Below, one piece after another: positions 49,070-59,288 of a stretch of DNA of 64,000 nt (positions are counted from its first letter, which is position 1; every line of letters begins with the position of its first letter). The notes beneath the pieces are model-generated. The model saw nothing but the letters and a program-made list of their open reading frames with translations. It searched no databases and was not told where the DNA came from. This stretch comes from Artemisia argyi (lineage: Eukaryota > Streptophyta > Magnoliopsida > Asterales > Asteraceae): the NCBI GenBank assembly GCA_030686995.1, contig CM060707.1, positions 88,336,472-88,400,471 on the forward strand. The letters run 5' to 3'. The position numbers and the translations under genes were made by a program.

Positions 49070-50303
49070 GAAGACAGGAAAGACATGGATATCACTTACA
49101 GGAGGGGCGAAGCCTTTGTCATCCCCTTATCAGCGCCAGTGGCGGATGTGCCATCTTCTGCAGATGACTCTTCATCCGCGATAAGATGGGGCTTCCTCTT
49201 GGAAGTACCAGTGCCATCAGCCTCTCCCTTGCGCTTCAGACTCTGCGCTACAATCTCAGGCTCCAGCGCCTCCCTGCTGTCAGAAGACTCAGCCTGCAAC
49301 TTCTCCACATGAGCAGGCTCCCTAGTATAAGGCACACTCTGCACAGGCGTCACAAGCAGAGGAGGTGAATCTTCAGGCCTAGCTTGCCCCAACACAGTTA
49401 GATGCCCAGCGGTCGCATCCAGAAGTGGCTCCTCATTTTCCCTCAGAGGACGCACACCAACCGTCACCTGCTTTGGCTTCTCAAGTTTCACCACGGCGAA
49501 CAAATCCATCTCTGCGCAACACATGAGCAAATAACAAAAAAAAGATTAGTTATTGAAGGTACGTATACAGGAACACTTACATTATTTGAAGCGAACAAAT
49601 AAAAGGGACAAGCACCCACCCCGACCGCTCTCATCATTGAAGGTTGGCACCTCGTCAGAACCATGGAAATAGTTGCGACTCAGCCCCATGTGAACCAAAA
49701 ACTCCTCAGGGTAAGGATTAATGGGGATGCGGTTGGCATCAATCGTATCCGCATCCGCTACGCTATACAAACCGGGTGCGGGGCGCCCATCCCTTGGCAG
49801 CGTCTCTTGAGTATAAAACTCAAAATGCGAAGGAAATACTCTATCATCTACCCAGAAAAATTTTTCCGTCCAATCCTTAAGAGAATCCACCTTCTCCATA
49901 TAACACTGAAGGCGTCCACCGCGCTTCGCGAAAGATACCCATCCATGCGACCACGTTGTGCGGTAAAACGCACGGAATAGGTCAACAGTCGGGTTGACAG
50001 CAAGCAACCGACAGTTTATTTAAAGTTGGATACTTTTGCCGCACCTATACAGTGCAGCTGGGAGATATGAAGGTGGTAGTGGTTGAGCACATTGCTCAAA
50101 AATATGGATATGGGTACGTGCTGGTTCACATACTCGAAGAAGCGCGTATATAACCCTATTTTTCCCTCAGGGAAATCCGCGATGCACGCGTTGGCCTCCG
50201 GTACAACCGGATGCACGTCAAGAGGAATGAAATAATTCGAGGAGAACTGACGCAGTTCGTCCTCGTCCATTTCAGATGGAAATTCATGTAATTGACGAAC
50301 CAT
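47748..50303 (-). pseudogene. Antisense 'gypsy-type transposon' ORF in element C
   Basis: On the minus strand, facing pol. The head (50016-50303) reads YFIPLDVHPVVPEANACIAD then GKIGLYTRFFEY and ISQLHCIGAAKVSNF. It continues, after a one-base frame break near 50012, with NPTVDLFRAFY and GWVSFAKRGGR (49582-50007). This matches the plant family annotated as 'putative gypsy-type transposon' (Pfam PF04195 as I recall). Further pieces at 49096-49530, 48623-49012, 48014-48364 and 47748-48050 are acidic and helical. The 48623-49012 piece is a clear coiled coil. The breaks between them look like introns, with a 29-base A run in one (about 49037-49065). Such antisense ORFs are known in some Tat elements. 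Function is unknown. Confidence 0.7.
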
Positions 50304-50710
50304 TTCTAAGAGAATAATAAAGGCATGTTTTCGCGGTTACCTAATAAAACAATTGCTTTCTTTGCAAAACACTTTGAAGAAATGTGAAAATGGCGGAAGT
50401 GTGTTTTTTTACTGTGTGTCCCTCAGTAAATGGGAGGCGATGTTTATATAGGGTTACAAAAACCCTAGCATGTGAGCCACGTGGAACCCACTATCCTAAT
50501 CGTGTGGCTAGAAGACGATCGGGTACATGCACTTTTTCCCATTTCCCGATAAACACGTGGACACTCTCCCCACTTCCCTAGGTTTTTTTCTTTGATAATA
50601 TTGGTGACTAGATACATTGTTTACCATATTGGGCAGTAATTTTTCCCGCCACACTTACCGTTGCTTCAAGAAGTCTAGTATCCGCGGCTAGCAAGCCGCG
50701 CACACTAGAC

Positions 50711-50720
50711 TGGGGGGACA
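50711..50720 (+). other. Polypurine tract of element C
   Basis: TGGGGGGACA directly precedes the 3' LTR at 50721. It is the expected primer for plus-strand DNA synthesis. Confidence 0.75.
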
Positions 50721-51213
50721 TGATGACATATAGTCTATATTTGGGCCACGAGCCCAAATGATAAACATTACTAAGGCCCAAATCCACTATAAGTGGGCTA
50801 TCATAACAATAACTTGGGCCGCATTACCAAAGGGATTGGGCTCACGTAGGCCCAAGCCCAACCAAACTATTTATGGTCTAGAAAATGATCTTCTATCTAT
50901 GAATAAAGATCCTTGGACCGGATAAGCACCATGCATGCGAAACGTAAGGAGCACGAAACCTACAAGGATTCTGCGCCTATATAAGGAATGACATAATTCC
51001 CATTAAAGGTACGATTCACAAAACCCTAAACTCTTTACGAGAACCCTAAAACCGATTACTTACTCTCACGCCGGAGGATAATCGTGGGAGACAATCCCAC
51101 GATAAGCCTAACGGTGTTTGTTTGTTTTCTTAGTGCGCAGGTTTCAAGCATTAAGAGCTAATTGGTACGAGAGCAAGAGCCCAAACTAGGAACGCCCAAC
51201 TTTTGTATCAACA
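50721..51213 (+). mobile_element. 3' LTR of element C
   Basis: 493 bp, TGATGACATATAG to TATCAACA, followed by the target duplication ctata. Compared with the 5' LTR it has about 13 substitutions, mostly transitions. Confidence 0.9.
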
Positions 51214-51218
51214 CTATA

Positions 51219-52261
51219 AATAGAGAATAGTGTCTCATTTATGTATGTTGTAACCGTGTGTGTGGCCTGAATTTCATGGCATTTAAGTTGGAATATGGTC
51301 CCTTCCTCATGGTCTGTTTGTGTTTTGCTTGGTTGTTAATCTTATGTGGTGTTGACTATAGTCAATATTGGGTACCCCTCATGATTTGGGACTAGTAAGT
51401 TATAAACGTTCATTACTTGAAGCTTTGTTGAACTCCATTAAATTTAGCTTGATGGTAAGACATGTGGTACTTAATGGAAAAAAGGTTAAACATGAAAAAG
51501 AAACTATTAAGCAATGGGTTAATTAGAGTATCAACTTTGTTACGACAATATTTTATACACCATTCAATATTTGACTCATTAATTCATTTTTCGAAGTCGT
51601 ATATGTTTTAATAGCTATTTTAACTGCTTCAATATGGAGTAATTGGTTTAATCAATTTTTTGGGTTTCATATATGTTTTCAACGGAGATGTTATATAAAA
51701 TTATAACTTACGTATATAGTTTTATGTATTAAGGGTGTTTTGGATGTGTACTTATGCTTGATAAATTAGTGTTGTTTCTTAAGGCGATGTTTCATATTCC
51801 GAATATAATAAGTATGATTTCTTTTACAATTTTCGTATATGTTTTTCTATGATAAATACCGAAACGGAATTTTGTGTTTACTACTTTATAGTTTATATTG
51901 ATTTTAGCAAATACATGTCGTCTTATAAATTCTACTTAATTTTGATGACGAAATATGATTACTATATGCCTATTTAGACAGTTACACATGAAATTAGTTT
52001 CAATATTTTGGCGTTGTATTTAAATAAGTTTTACACAAACTTAGATAAGGCACAAATTCTGTGCTACGTGATGTGCTTTTGTTTTAATGGATTATATCAT
52101 CAACAATGATCATTTGTTTCTAAGAATTAATAAATTATCAATACTATAGCTATAAGTATTTGTTACATTCAAATACCTTTTTTAGTTTTATTCTAATTTA
52201 TATTAAGCAATATAGATTTAAATTACAAATATTTTAAATTTATATAAATAACATATCGAAA
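51219..52261 (+). other. Host/Helitron sequence right of element C
   Basis: Continues the stretch interrupted at 38127. The first 150 bases look like a plant 3' UTR; the rest is AT-rich with no ORF. It runs into the Helitron-type terminus at 52262-52294. Confidence 0.4.
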
Positions 52262-52294
52262 CTAGCCCGCCCATCAGGCGAGTCGTTAATCTAG
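52262..52294 (+). mobile_element. Helitron 3' terminus (hairpin plus CTAG)
   Basis: A GC-rich hairpin (cccgcc-catca-ggcgag, one mismatch) is followed by 'tcgttaat' and CTAG, then T. Helitron 3' ends have exactly this order: short hairpin, 8-12 bases, CTRR, and insertion before a T. The element would extend leftwards on the plus strand and include the gene fragments described above. Its 5' TC end was not found. Confidence 0.65.
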
Positions 52295-53354
52295 TATATA
52301 ATAAAAGAATGTTTATTAGAATTCTTTCCATGTCACTTAATCCATGATGGCAGTTAAAGCCACGTCATTAAAGCCATGTCGACAATCCCATCTTCTATAA
52401 CCTACGTATCCATCTCTGCAATTTACTCACCAAACTTGACTTTCAACCCTCATTTAATAGCAACCGAAAATATGGAAAGTAACCATCTATGATATCTCAT
52501 CAAATTTCAAAATTTCTCAATCTCAAATTCAAACTTTCCTAATCTCGATTTTGTACAAGGTATACTTACTTTTTTTTCATGTCAATTAAATGGGTTGGAT
52601 TTTTTTTTCAATTTTTTTTTGAATTGACAATCACTATGAAATGAATTACTCAATTGAGTAATCTGGTTGTGCATTAATAATTATGAATCACTCAATTTGA
52701 TTATTTTTTTTATTTTTTTTATTTTTTTTTAGGCACTGAATTACCAATTGTCGATTTTTTACTTTTGGATCTCAAATTCCGACTTCTAATGGATTCAAGA
52801 AGGATGAGCAATTCAGATTCCGGCTTCTAATGGATTCTGGGGAAACACGTGTTCTCCTTATGTCATCTTCATCCGATTGAGTTACTATGTTAAACAGACT
52901 AAGTAAGATCTAAATTCGTAACTAGGGTTTTGATGACGCGTTATAATTGAAGCAATTGGTGGTGTTTTTTAACTGGCTTGCTTTCTATATAAGTGTTCAA
53001 TTGTTGTTTTTTATGCAATTAAAAAGGCTATGAAATTGCACAAGACTAATTAAAATATTTGAGAAGACGAAACTGGACATATGGAAAAGAGGTAACTATA
53101 TATCCTTTATTTGTGATTGATCAACATTAGTTTATTATTCATTACAAAGGTCTGGTTCCATTACGGTTTTTTAATTTCATAAGGTAAATCTATTGAAGTT
53201 ATCTTATGTGTGACTCTTAGTAACTGGTAGAAGTGGTAGGATCAAACGTCCATTGGACATTGATTATGTGTGCGCACCTAATGATGAAACTACAATGAAC
53301 CAAATTCATTATTTAACTAAATCTGTTATATAATCACTCATGCTTCTGTATATG
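52290..53354. other. Gene-less stretch, possibly opened by a second Helitron 5' end
   Basis: TCTAGTATATAATAAAAG starts at 52290 and looks like a plant Helitron 5' end, overlapping the CTAG of the previous terminus. No matching 3' end was found for it before 58 kb. The rest is AT-rich with a short T-rich section at 52570-52735 and no gene. Confidence 0.35.
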
Positions 53355-53362
53355 ATTTTAAA

Positions 53363-53909
53363 TAGGGGTGGCAATTCGGGTCGGGTTCGGGTTGGCGGGT
53401 TCGGGTTGTCAGGTTGGCGGGTTAGAAAACCCCAACCTGAACCTGACCCATTTAAATCATCGGGTCAACTATGTCAACCCTAACCTGTTTACACGTAACC
53501 CGAACCTAACCCATTTAACCCGTATATATACTTAGGTTGACAGGTTAAATAGGTTACATGGGTTGAATACGTTAAACGGGTTTCGAGTTGACCCATTTAA
53601 TCCGTTTTATATATAAAAGTTAGCACATTACACGAGTTAAATGGGTTAAACGTGTTAGTGGGTCGACCCGTTTAACCTATTTAACCCGTATAATTAAATA
53701 TAAATAATTTTTAATTAAGAAAAAAAATAAACGGGTTGGCGGGTCGACCCGTTTATTTTATTCCCAACCCGAACCTGACCTGTTTAATAAACGGGTTAGA
53801 TATGTCGACCCAAACCTGACCCACAATCTATTTAGCTCAACCCGAACCTGTTAATTTTCGTGTCGGTTTCAGGTCGGGTTTCGTGTCGGGTCAGAAATTG
53901 CCACCCATA
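53363..53909. mobile_element. hAT-type MITE built of GGGTTCGGGTT / AACCCG words, 547 bp
   Basis: Termini TAGGGGTGGCAATT and AATTGCCACCCATA form a 14-bp inverted repeat with one mismatch. The flanks attttaaa (53355-53362) and atttttaa (53910-53917) match at 7 of 8 positions, fitting a hAT duplication. The interior consists of short words such as cgggtt, aacccg, gacccgtttaac in both orientations. It encodes nothing. It has the same design as the element at 15338-15796. Confidence 0.7.
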
Positions 53910-53917
53910 ATTTTTAA

Positions 53918-54769
53918 CAATGATGCGGGCAACTTGAGTTTGTTTTTACATCTGAATAAATTTGTTTTCCGTAAGATTATTATTTCTTCCAATTTAAGTG
54001 ATCGTATAATCATACTTACTAGGCATGCTAAAATAGTATTGGAGAATTTTACTAATTTGGTCTACAATGAAACATCCATTTATGATCTCCTGCCACATAG
54101 ATTTTTTACTTTGTATGATTCCACATGTCTCTTTATACATATCAAGTCCATTTTTAAGTGATTTATCATATGATGATTGTTGTTTTATCACTGTAATTTT
54201 GATTTTTTTTCGAAACTAAATAGTTATAGTTGCCAACTTAACATGGGCCGTACTATAATTGGACTCTTTTATCCAGCTTGCTCTATTACTTAACCTGTCT
54301 AACCAGATGACATACATGAGCATCGATCTCTTTGATGAAGGTTTCACAACACAAGACATAAGATTTGCATAAATATACTTTGTACCAAGGGAAATGGAGA
54401 CAAAATATGGATAAAGTATTTACGGAACTACCATGCTAAAATGATCCACTTTTCTGTATGTATCCTTAATGAATATCTACATGTCTCACTTCACTTTCTT
54501 TGCACTTTATATATTGAACATAAGTCATTTTTACGAGAAGAAATTGTATGCCAATTACGTAGTATATGGAATGCATGTATGTTGTGACTGTTAATGTACT
54601 AGAGCAAGCTGTATGTCATCTTTTTGGTTAGACAGGAAATTAGGAATACATGCAGTAAGATGTACATGTTGTTCGAAAAAAAGAATGTAGCAAGATTTGT
54701 GAGGTTTTTACTTTTGCTCCAACAGCTGTAGTGTCTTTTTGTTCCCTAGCCAAAAGTTATTTATAGATC
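53918..54769. other. Gene-less stretch
   Basis: AT-rich, no domain. The 92-codon ORF from 53883 begins inside the MITE and has no recognisable content. Confidence 0.4.
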
Positions 54770-54890
54770 CAACTTTTACCATATAACTCATCAAGCAATC
54801 TTAGCCACTCATTTTTTATCAAAATAAAAAAATAAACTTCCACCTTTTTTTAAAACTTAAATATTTCGCAAACCGTAAATCGTCAAGCTA

Positions 54891-54928
<38 letters not shown>

Positions 54929-55186
54929 AAAAAAGAACAAACCATCGCGACGAGAATTAAATTATCTTTCTATAGACATGCATTGTTATATATACTTTCG
55001 ACGAATTTTTTTTGATGAACTTTTTTTTTTCGCCCAGAAAAATCATATATGATTCGATTTTAACAAATCATATATGATTCTTACGAATCATATAGAATCA
55101 TATATGATTCGTAAGAATCATATATGATTCGTAAGAATCGAATCATATATGATTTTTACGAATCATATATGATTCTTTCAGGGCGG

Positions 55187-55238
<52 letters not shown>

Positions 55239-55425
55239 CATCGAAAGTATATAACAATGCATATCTATAGAGAGATGATTTAATTCTCGTCGCGGTGGTA
55301 TTTTTTTTTTTTTTTTTAGCTTGAAGATTTACCGTTTACAAGATATGTTGTTTAGAAAAAAAAATGTGAAAAATATAAATGGATGACTATGATTGGTTGA
55401 TAGGTTTTATGACATGTATGGTATA
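54770..55425. mobile_element. Fold-back element (MITE) with long inverted arms
   Basis: The left arm (about 54770-55050) and right arm (about 55165-55425) are reverse complements with scattered differences. For example 'ttgttatatatactttcgacgaa' pairs with 'ttcatcgaaagtatataacaa', and 'tcgcgacgagaatt' pairs with 'aattctcgtcgcg'. Each arm has long A or T runs (54891-54926 and 55190-55236). The loop (55035-55165) carries about seven copies of the palindrome AATCATATATGATT. No target duplication was fixed, so the superfamily (perhaps Mutator-like) is open. It is non-coding. Confidence 0.75.
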
Positions 55426-55811
55426 ATGCATACAATTAAATGAAATAATTGTCTAACAAAACAAATTCTGAATTTAGGGCAATGCATCTTTATGTCATCA
55501 CAACCTCGCATGTATATAACATTCTAATTTTAGTGTTGATTTTTATGAGCAATTTCTTGGTGATGGTGTACAAAACACATTATTTGAAACCTTTTATGTT
55601 TAGCGACAAGGTTTTTTCAAGTTCACTATATGATATTTGATATTTTTGAATGTTTTTGTTTTGCCATTGTCACCATGAGCTTGAAAATTACAAGAATCTT
55701 TGGTTATACAAGAACTACGAATGCAAATGCATGTGACTCGAAAATAGGTATAATATGCCTTAAAAGTTTAGTTATATCATCTTCAAACCTTGACATTTTG
55801 TTTGGAAAAAC
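55426..55811. other. Gene-less stretch
   Basis: AT-rich sequence between the fold-back element and the SINE. The two short ORFs here show no recognisable domain. Confidence 0.4.
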
Positions 55812-56035
55812 CCATTGCCTCTCAACCTAGAGGTCAAGGGTTCGATCCTCACTCCCTACAAAAGGCCGGAGATCCTTTTTTACCTTTGGTAGAACCGGAA
55901 GCAGTCTCTCTATCTTAGGTAGGAGTAAGGTTGTCTACGTCTTAACCTCCCCCATACACCGTGGAAGACGGTATTGGGACCCATAACCCGTGGAAGACAG
56001 TATTGGACCCATAACCCGTGGAAGACAGTATTGGG
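55812..56035 (+). mobile_element. SINE (tRNA-like, 5'-truncated)
   Basis: Starts with the 3' half of a tRNA-like head: CTCTCAACCTAGAGGTC, then a B box GGTTCGATCCTC. The body has 'ggtaaggttgtctacgtctt'-like sequence that I recall from dicot SINEs. The A box is missing. Near the 3' end the phrase 'acccgtggaagacagtattgg' is repeated three times (about 55958-56033). Confidence 0.65.
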
Positions 56036-56279
56036 AGTTACTTTACTCTACTTTTTTGTTTAGAGATACATACAAATAGCAACCTGGAATGCTACAACTC
56101 AAACTATGTGTTTGCAGGTAAGTTCATATATAACAACCCAAATGCTACAACTCAAGCTATGCCTTTGCAAACACAGATGATTCGAAGAGATGGTTTTTCG
56201 ATAAGGCTGTCAACACTTCTAAAATGTCCATGTATGTTGGGTATTTTTTTGTGTTTAATATATAGTAAAACGGTGTTTA

Positions 56280-56281
56280 TC

Positions 56282-56313
<32 letters not shown>

Positions 56314-57870
56314 AAACTTCACTTTATTATAAAATTATAGGATTTACAAGAAATTAGTGGGGAGCCGAGAGACTAACTGGGCCCCACACCTCTAGCTATA
56401 GCAAAACCAATCCTACTAAAAATATACGGAGCAGCACGTGCTCCAATGTCCTGAGTCATAGAGAATCGTCGAATACGCTTTAATAAGGTTACCGCATCTT
56501 TTTCAAGTTCTCCAAAAGAAGAGAATGAAAAAGGGAGAAACTCATATCCAATATCAGCGCATTTAGCCTCATACTTGACACGTTTACGTTGTGCGGCTTC
56601 AATAACCACCTGACCAGGCATAAAATCAACCATACTCGAACGCGTCAAAGGTGACGATCCTATAAGATCAACACAAACATCAAGCCCACCATCCCAAGAG
56701 TAAAGTAACATATCAGCTGGCCGTAAGTTTTTGTCACTTTCTCCATGAAGCTCAATATCAACCTCCTTACGAGCTGAAATTCCAGACCGATAAGTTTTTG
56801 TCACTTTCTCCATGAAGCCCAATATCAACCTCCTTATGAGCTGAAATTCCAGACCGATAACATATATCAACAAGAACATCACGCACAATATTGTGCCGAT
56901 GTTTAATTCCAACTATACCTGCACACGAAACATCATGATCCCTAAAAATATCTCCAGAAAAAACCTTAGAACAAGCTGAACACGGCATCTGGACAGTAAA
57001 AAGAGGAACACCCAACCGATAACACAACACACATCGGTAAGTCCTGGCATTCATAGTTTGTCCCAATCCCGATATCGGTGCCACCCTAAGCCAATCTGAC
57101 GTGTAATCCTCTTTTAGTGAGCTCCATAACGCCATCTGTCTAGGGGTTAAATGGAAGGTGGATTCAACTTTTTGGGCAACACGTGTGAAATGTATATCTG
57201 CCAATTTCTTCATAAGTTTGGGGGCAGCGATCTCACTAGGGTTACTCAAAAGGTCAATCTCCATATTCACATTAAAAGTACGCAAAGCATCATCAAATGA
57301 GGGACCAGAAGTCACAATACCATAACTATAGAGAAGCTTAGTCTGTAAGCTGGCAGATTGAAGTCTAGAAGCAAGGAAAGCATAATTCAAAACATCACCT
57401 GCAGAATACACACCAAGTCCCCCGAAAGCAAAAGGTAGGGTGGCAAGTCTCCATTGTCAATCGCCAAACCCAGGTCTAGAAGCAGTGACAATACGTTCCA
57501 AAGAAGAACGAAGTGCAGCATCAAAAGAAACCTGAGCACCCTCAACGACCCGAGGAGGACATGTACGCATAGAAAAATACAACTTGGAAATACCAGCACA
57601 TGCACGCAATAACAACTCACATTGGGGATCATTAAGCTTAGCAACAACATCCATAAATTCAATAGTTTTAGCAACCCTTTTCATAACGAGCTTACTACTA
57701 AACTCAAAGTCCACATTGACGGGCCCACCTAATAATTTAACACCATGTGAAGGTCGAAAAATATTAGGGGGAAAAACACCAACATACCTGCTCCTGGGGT
57801 CTTCCTTGGGCCAAAAAACATCAGTTTTATCAACATTGAGGTGTAAACCACAACTATTAAATAGTTTTGG
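56280..57870 (-). pseudogene. RTE-like LINE remnant: end of reverse transcriptase and C-terminal domain
   Basis: On the minus strand, right to left. There is the end of an RT domain (CGLHLNVDKTDVFWP, then RPSHGVKLLGGPV at about 57720-57850). A long C-terminal region follows that is known from plant non-LTR retroelement proteins (QWRLATLPFAFGGLGVYSAG, FHLTPRQMALWSSLKEDY, YRCVLCYRLGVPLF, CSACSKVFSGDIFRDH). It then continues with RPADMLLYSWDGG. A TGA at about 57457-57459 interrupts it. A 67-bp tandem duplication (56725-56791 repeated at 56792-56858) shifts the frame. The N-terminal endonuclease and most of the RT are gone. The 3' end abuts a GATAAT-type microsatellite at about 56280-56315 (read on minus), as in RTE elements. 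Confidence 0.75.
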
Positions 57871-57920
<50 letters not shown>

Positions 57921-58084
57921 TTTTTTTTTCAATAATAATAATACAAAGGATATATATGCAATTATTTATTTTGGGGGGGATATATATGTAATTATGCCCT
58001 TTTAATAATTATTATTATTATTATTATTATTATTTTTAATAATAATAATATTATTATTATTTTATAATATTATTTTTTTATTAT

Positions 58085-58120
<36 letters not shown>

Positions 58121-58278
58121 TTTGATATTATTATAATATTTTTTTAATAATAATAATATTATTACTTTTATAATATTATTATAATTATTAAATAATAATA
58201 ATAATAACAATAATAATAATAATAATAATAATAATAATTTTTTTTAATCCAAAAATAATAATATTAATATTAAAAAAA

Positions 58279-58311
<33 letters not shown>
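57871..58311. repeat. TAA/ATT microsatellite with inverted blocks
   Basis: (TAA)n at 57871-57919 is followed by alternating blocks of (ATT)n and (TAA)n to about 58311. Because blocks alternate in direction, the tract can form hairpins. It truncates the LINE on its 5' side. Confidence 0.85.
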
Positions 58312-59142
58312 TAGTTATCAATTTTAATTTAAAATATTTTAATATAATTTGTTTTTTGTCATTTTATTTTCTTCAAACCAAATACGCGTTAGTTTTTGCA
58401 AATTCCAATTCCTTGAGATTTCAATCCTTAACATTTCAATTCTTTAACAATAGTGTGATGAATTTTCAACAATTCCACATTGATTTTTGTGTTATATATT
58501 TTAGTATAGATATTACGAGCTCGTCTAATGTACTTAACAAAACAAGCTCGAGTCAAGTTTTAATTACCTGTCATAAAAGCGAGTCGATCCCTATCTTATA
58601 ATATGTTAGGAGTTGAACTCGAACCACTTCTGCATAGCATGAAGACAGAAGTGTCTTCCCCAACTACTAAAGTGCACATGATGCGTTAAGCAAGTGAATG
58701 CTAACTTTGGTATGAAAAAATAAATTAGACTATTATTCAGCCATAATCACTTGCGTAGCAAATTATAAGAAAAATAACAGAGCTGAGCCTGAAATTGGTC
58801 ACCTTGAGATTAAAATAACCATAATCCATCCCAAATGTATAGATTATCATATCCCCAATATCAAAACCAGAAGAATAACATATTCTTCGACTTGCTATGT
58901 ACAATTTGAAGCTTCAAAATGTTCTTCAAACCCTTCATCATCATCGTTGATGAAACTACTGTTAGCATTGAATGTTCAAACAAAATAAAGGTCCTAAACA
59001 AAGCTCTCAGCATCTAGTAAATCTGTATCACGACTGATTTGCATAGAAAGTGGTTGCAACATGATGTCCCTCAGCAAATCCATACTGTACATCCAGCTGT
59101 TTCTAGGCGAAAACCAGAAGAATACAAACTGCAAACCTTTTC
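58312..59142. other. Gene-less stretch and 3' end of the WD40 gene
   Basis: AT-rich and without coding content. The last few hundred bases are the likely 3' UTR of the minus-strand WD40 gene. Confidence 0.4.
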
Positions 59143-59249
59143 TCAGTCTTCATCATCACGAAAATCGTCAAGAGAATCATCATGTTCATTAGTGGCACCA
59201 TCATCTTCTTCCTCCATCCCCGCATCCTCTTCCTCATCCTCATGCTCGC

Positions 59250-59288
<39 letters not shown>

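Larger units (their letters stand above)
38128..51213 (+). mobile_element. Tat-lineage Ty3/gypsy retrotransposon C (13.1 kb including nested element F)
   Basis: Two 493-bp LTRs (38128-38620 and 50721-51213) with TGAT...AACA ends are flanked by the 5-bp duplication ctata (38123-38127 and 51214-51218). Inside are a primer site, gag-pol on the plus strand, and an antisense ORF between pol and the 3' LTR. A second RNase H after the usual one places it in the Tat clade (Ogre/Retand relatives). LTRs differ at about 13 of 493 positions by eye. The coding region carries many stops and frame breaks, so it cannot move by itself. Confidence 0.93.

Noticed and set aside
53883..54161. 92-codon ORF as a gene
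   Set aside because: It starts inside a MITE terminus and shows no recognisable motif.
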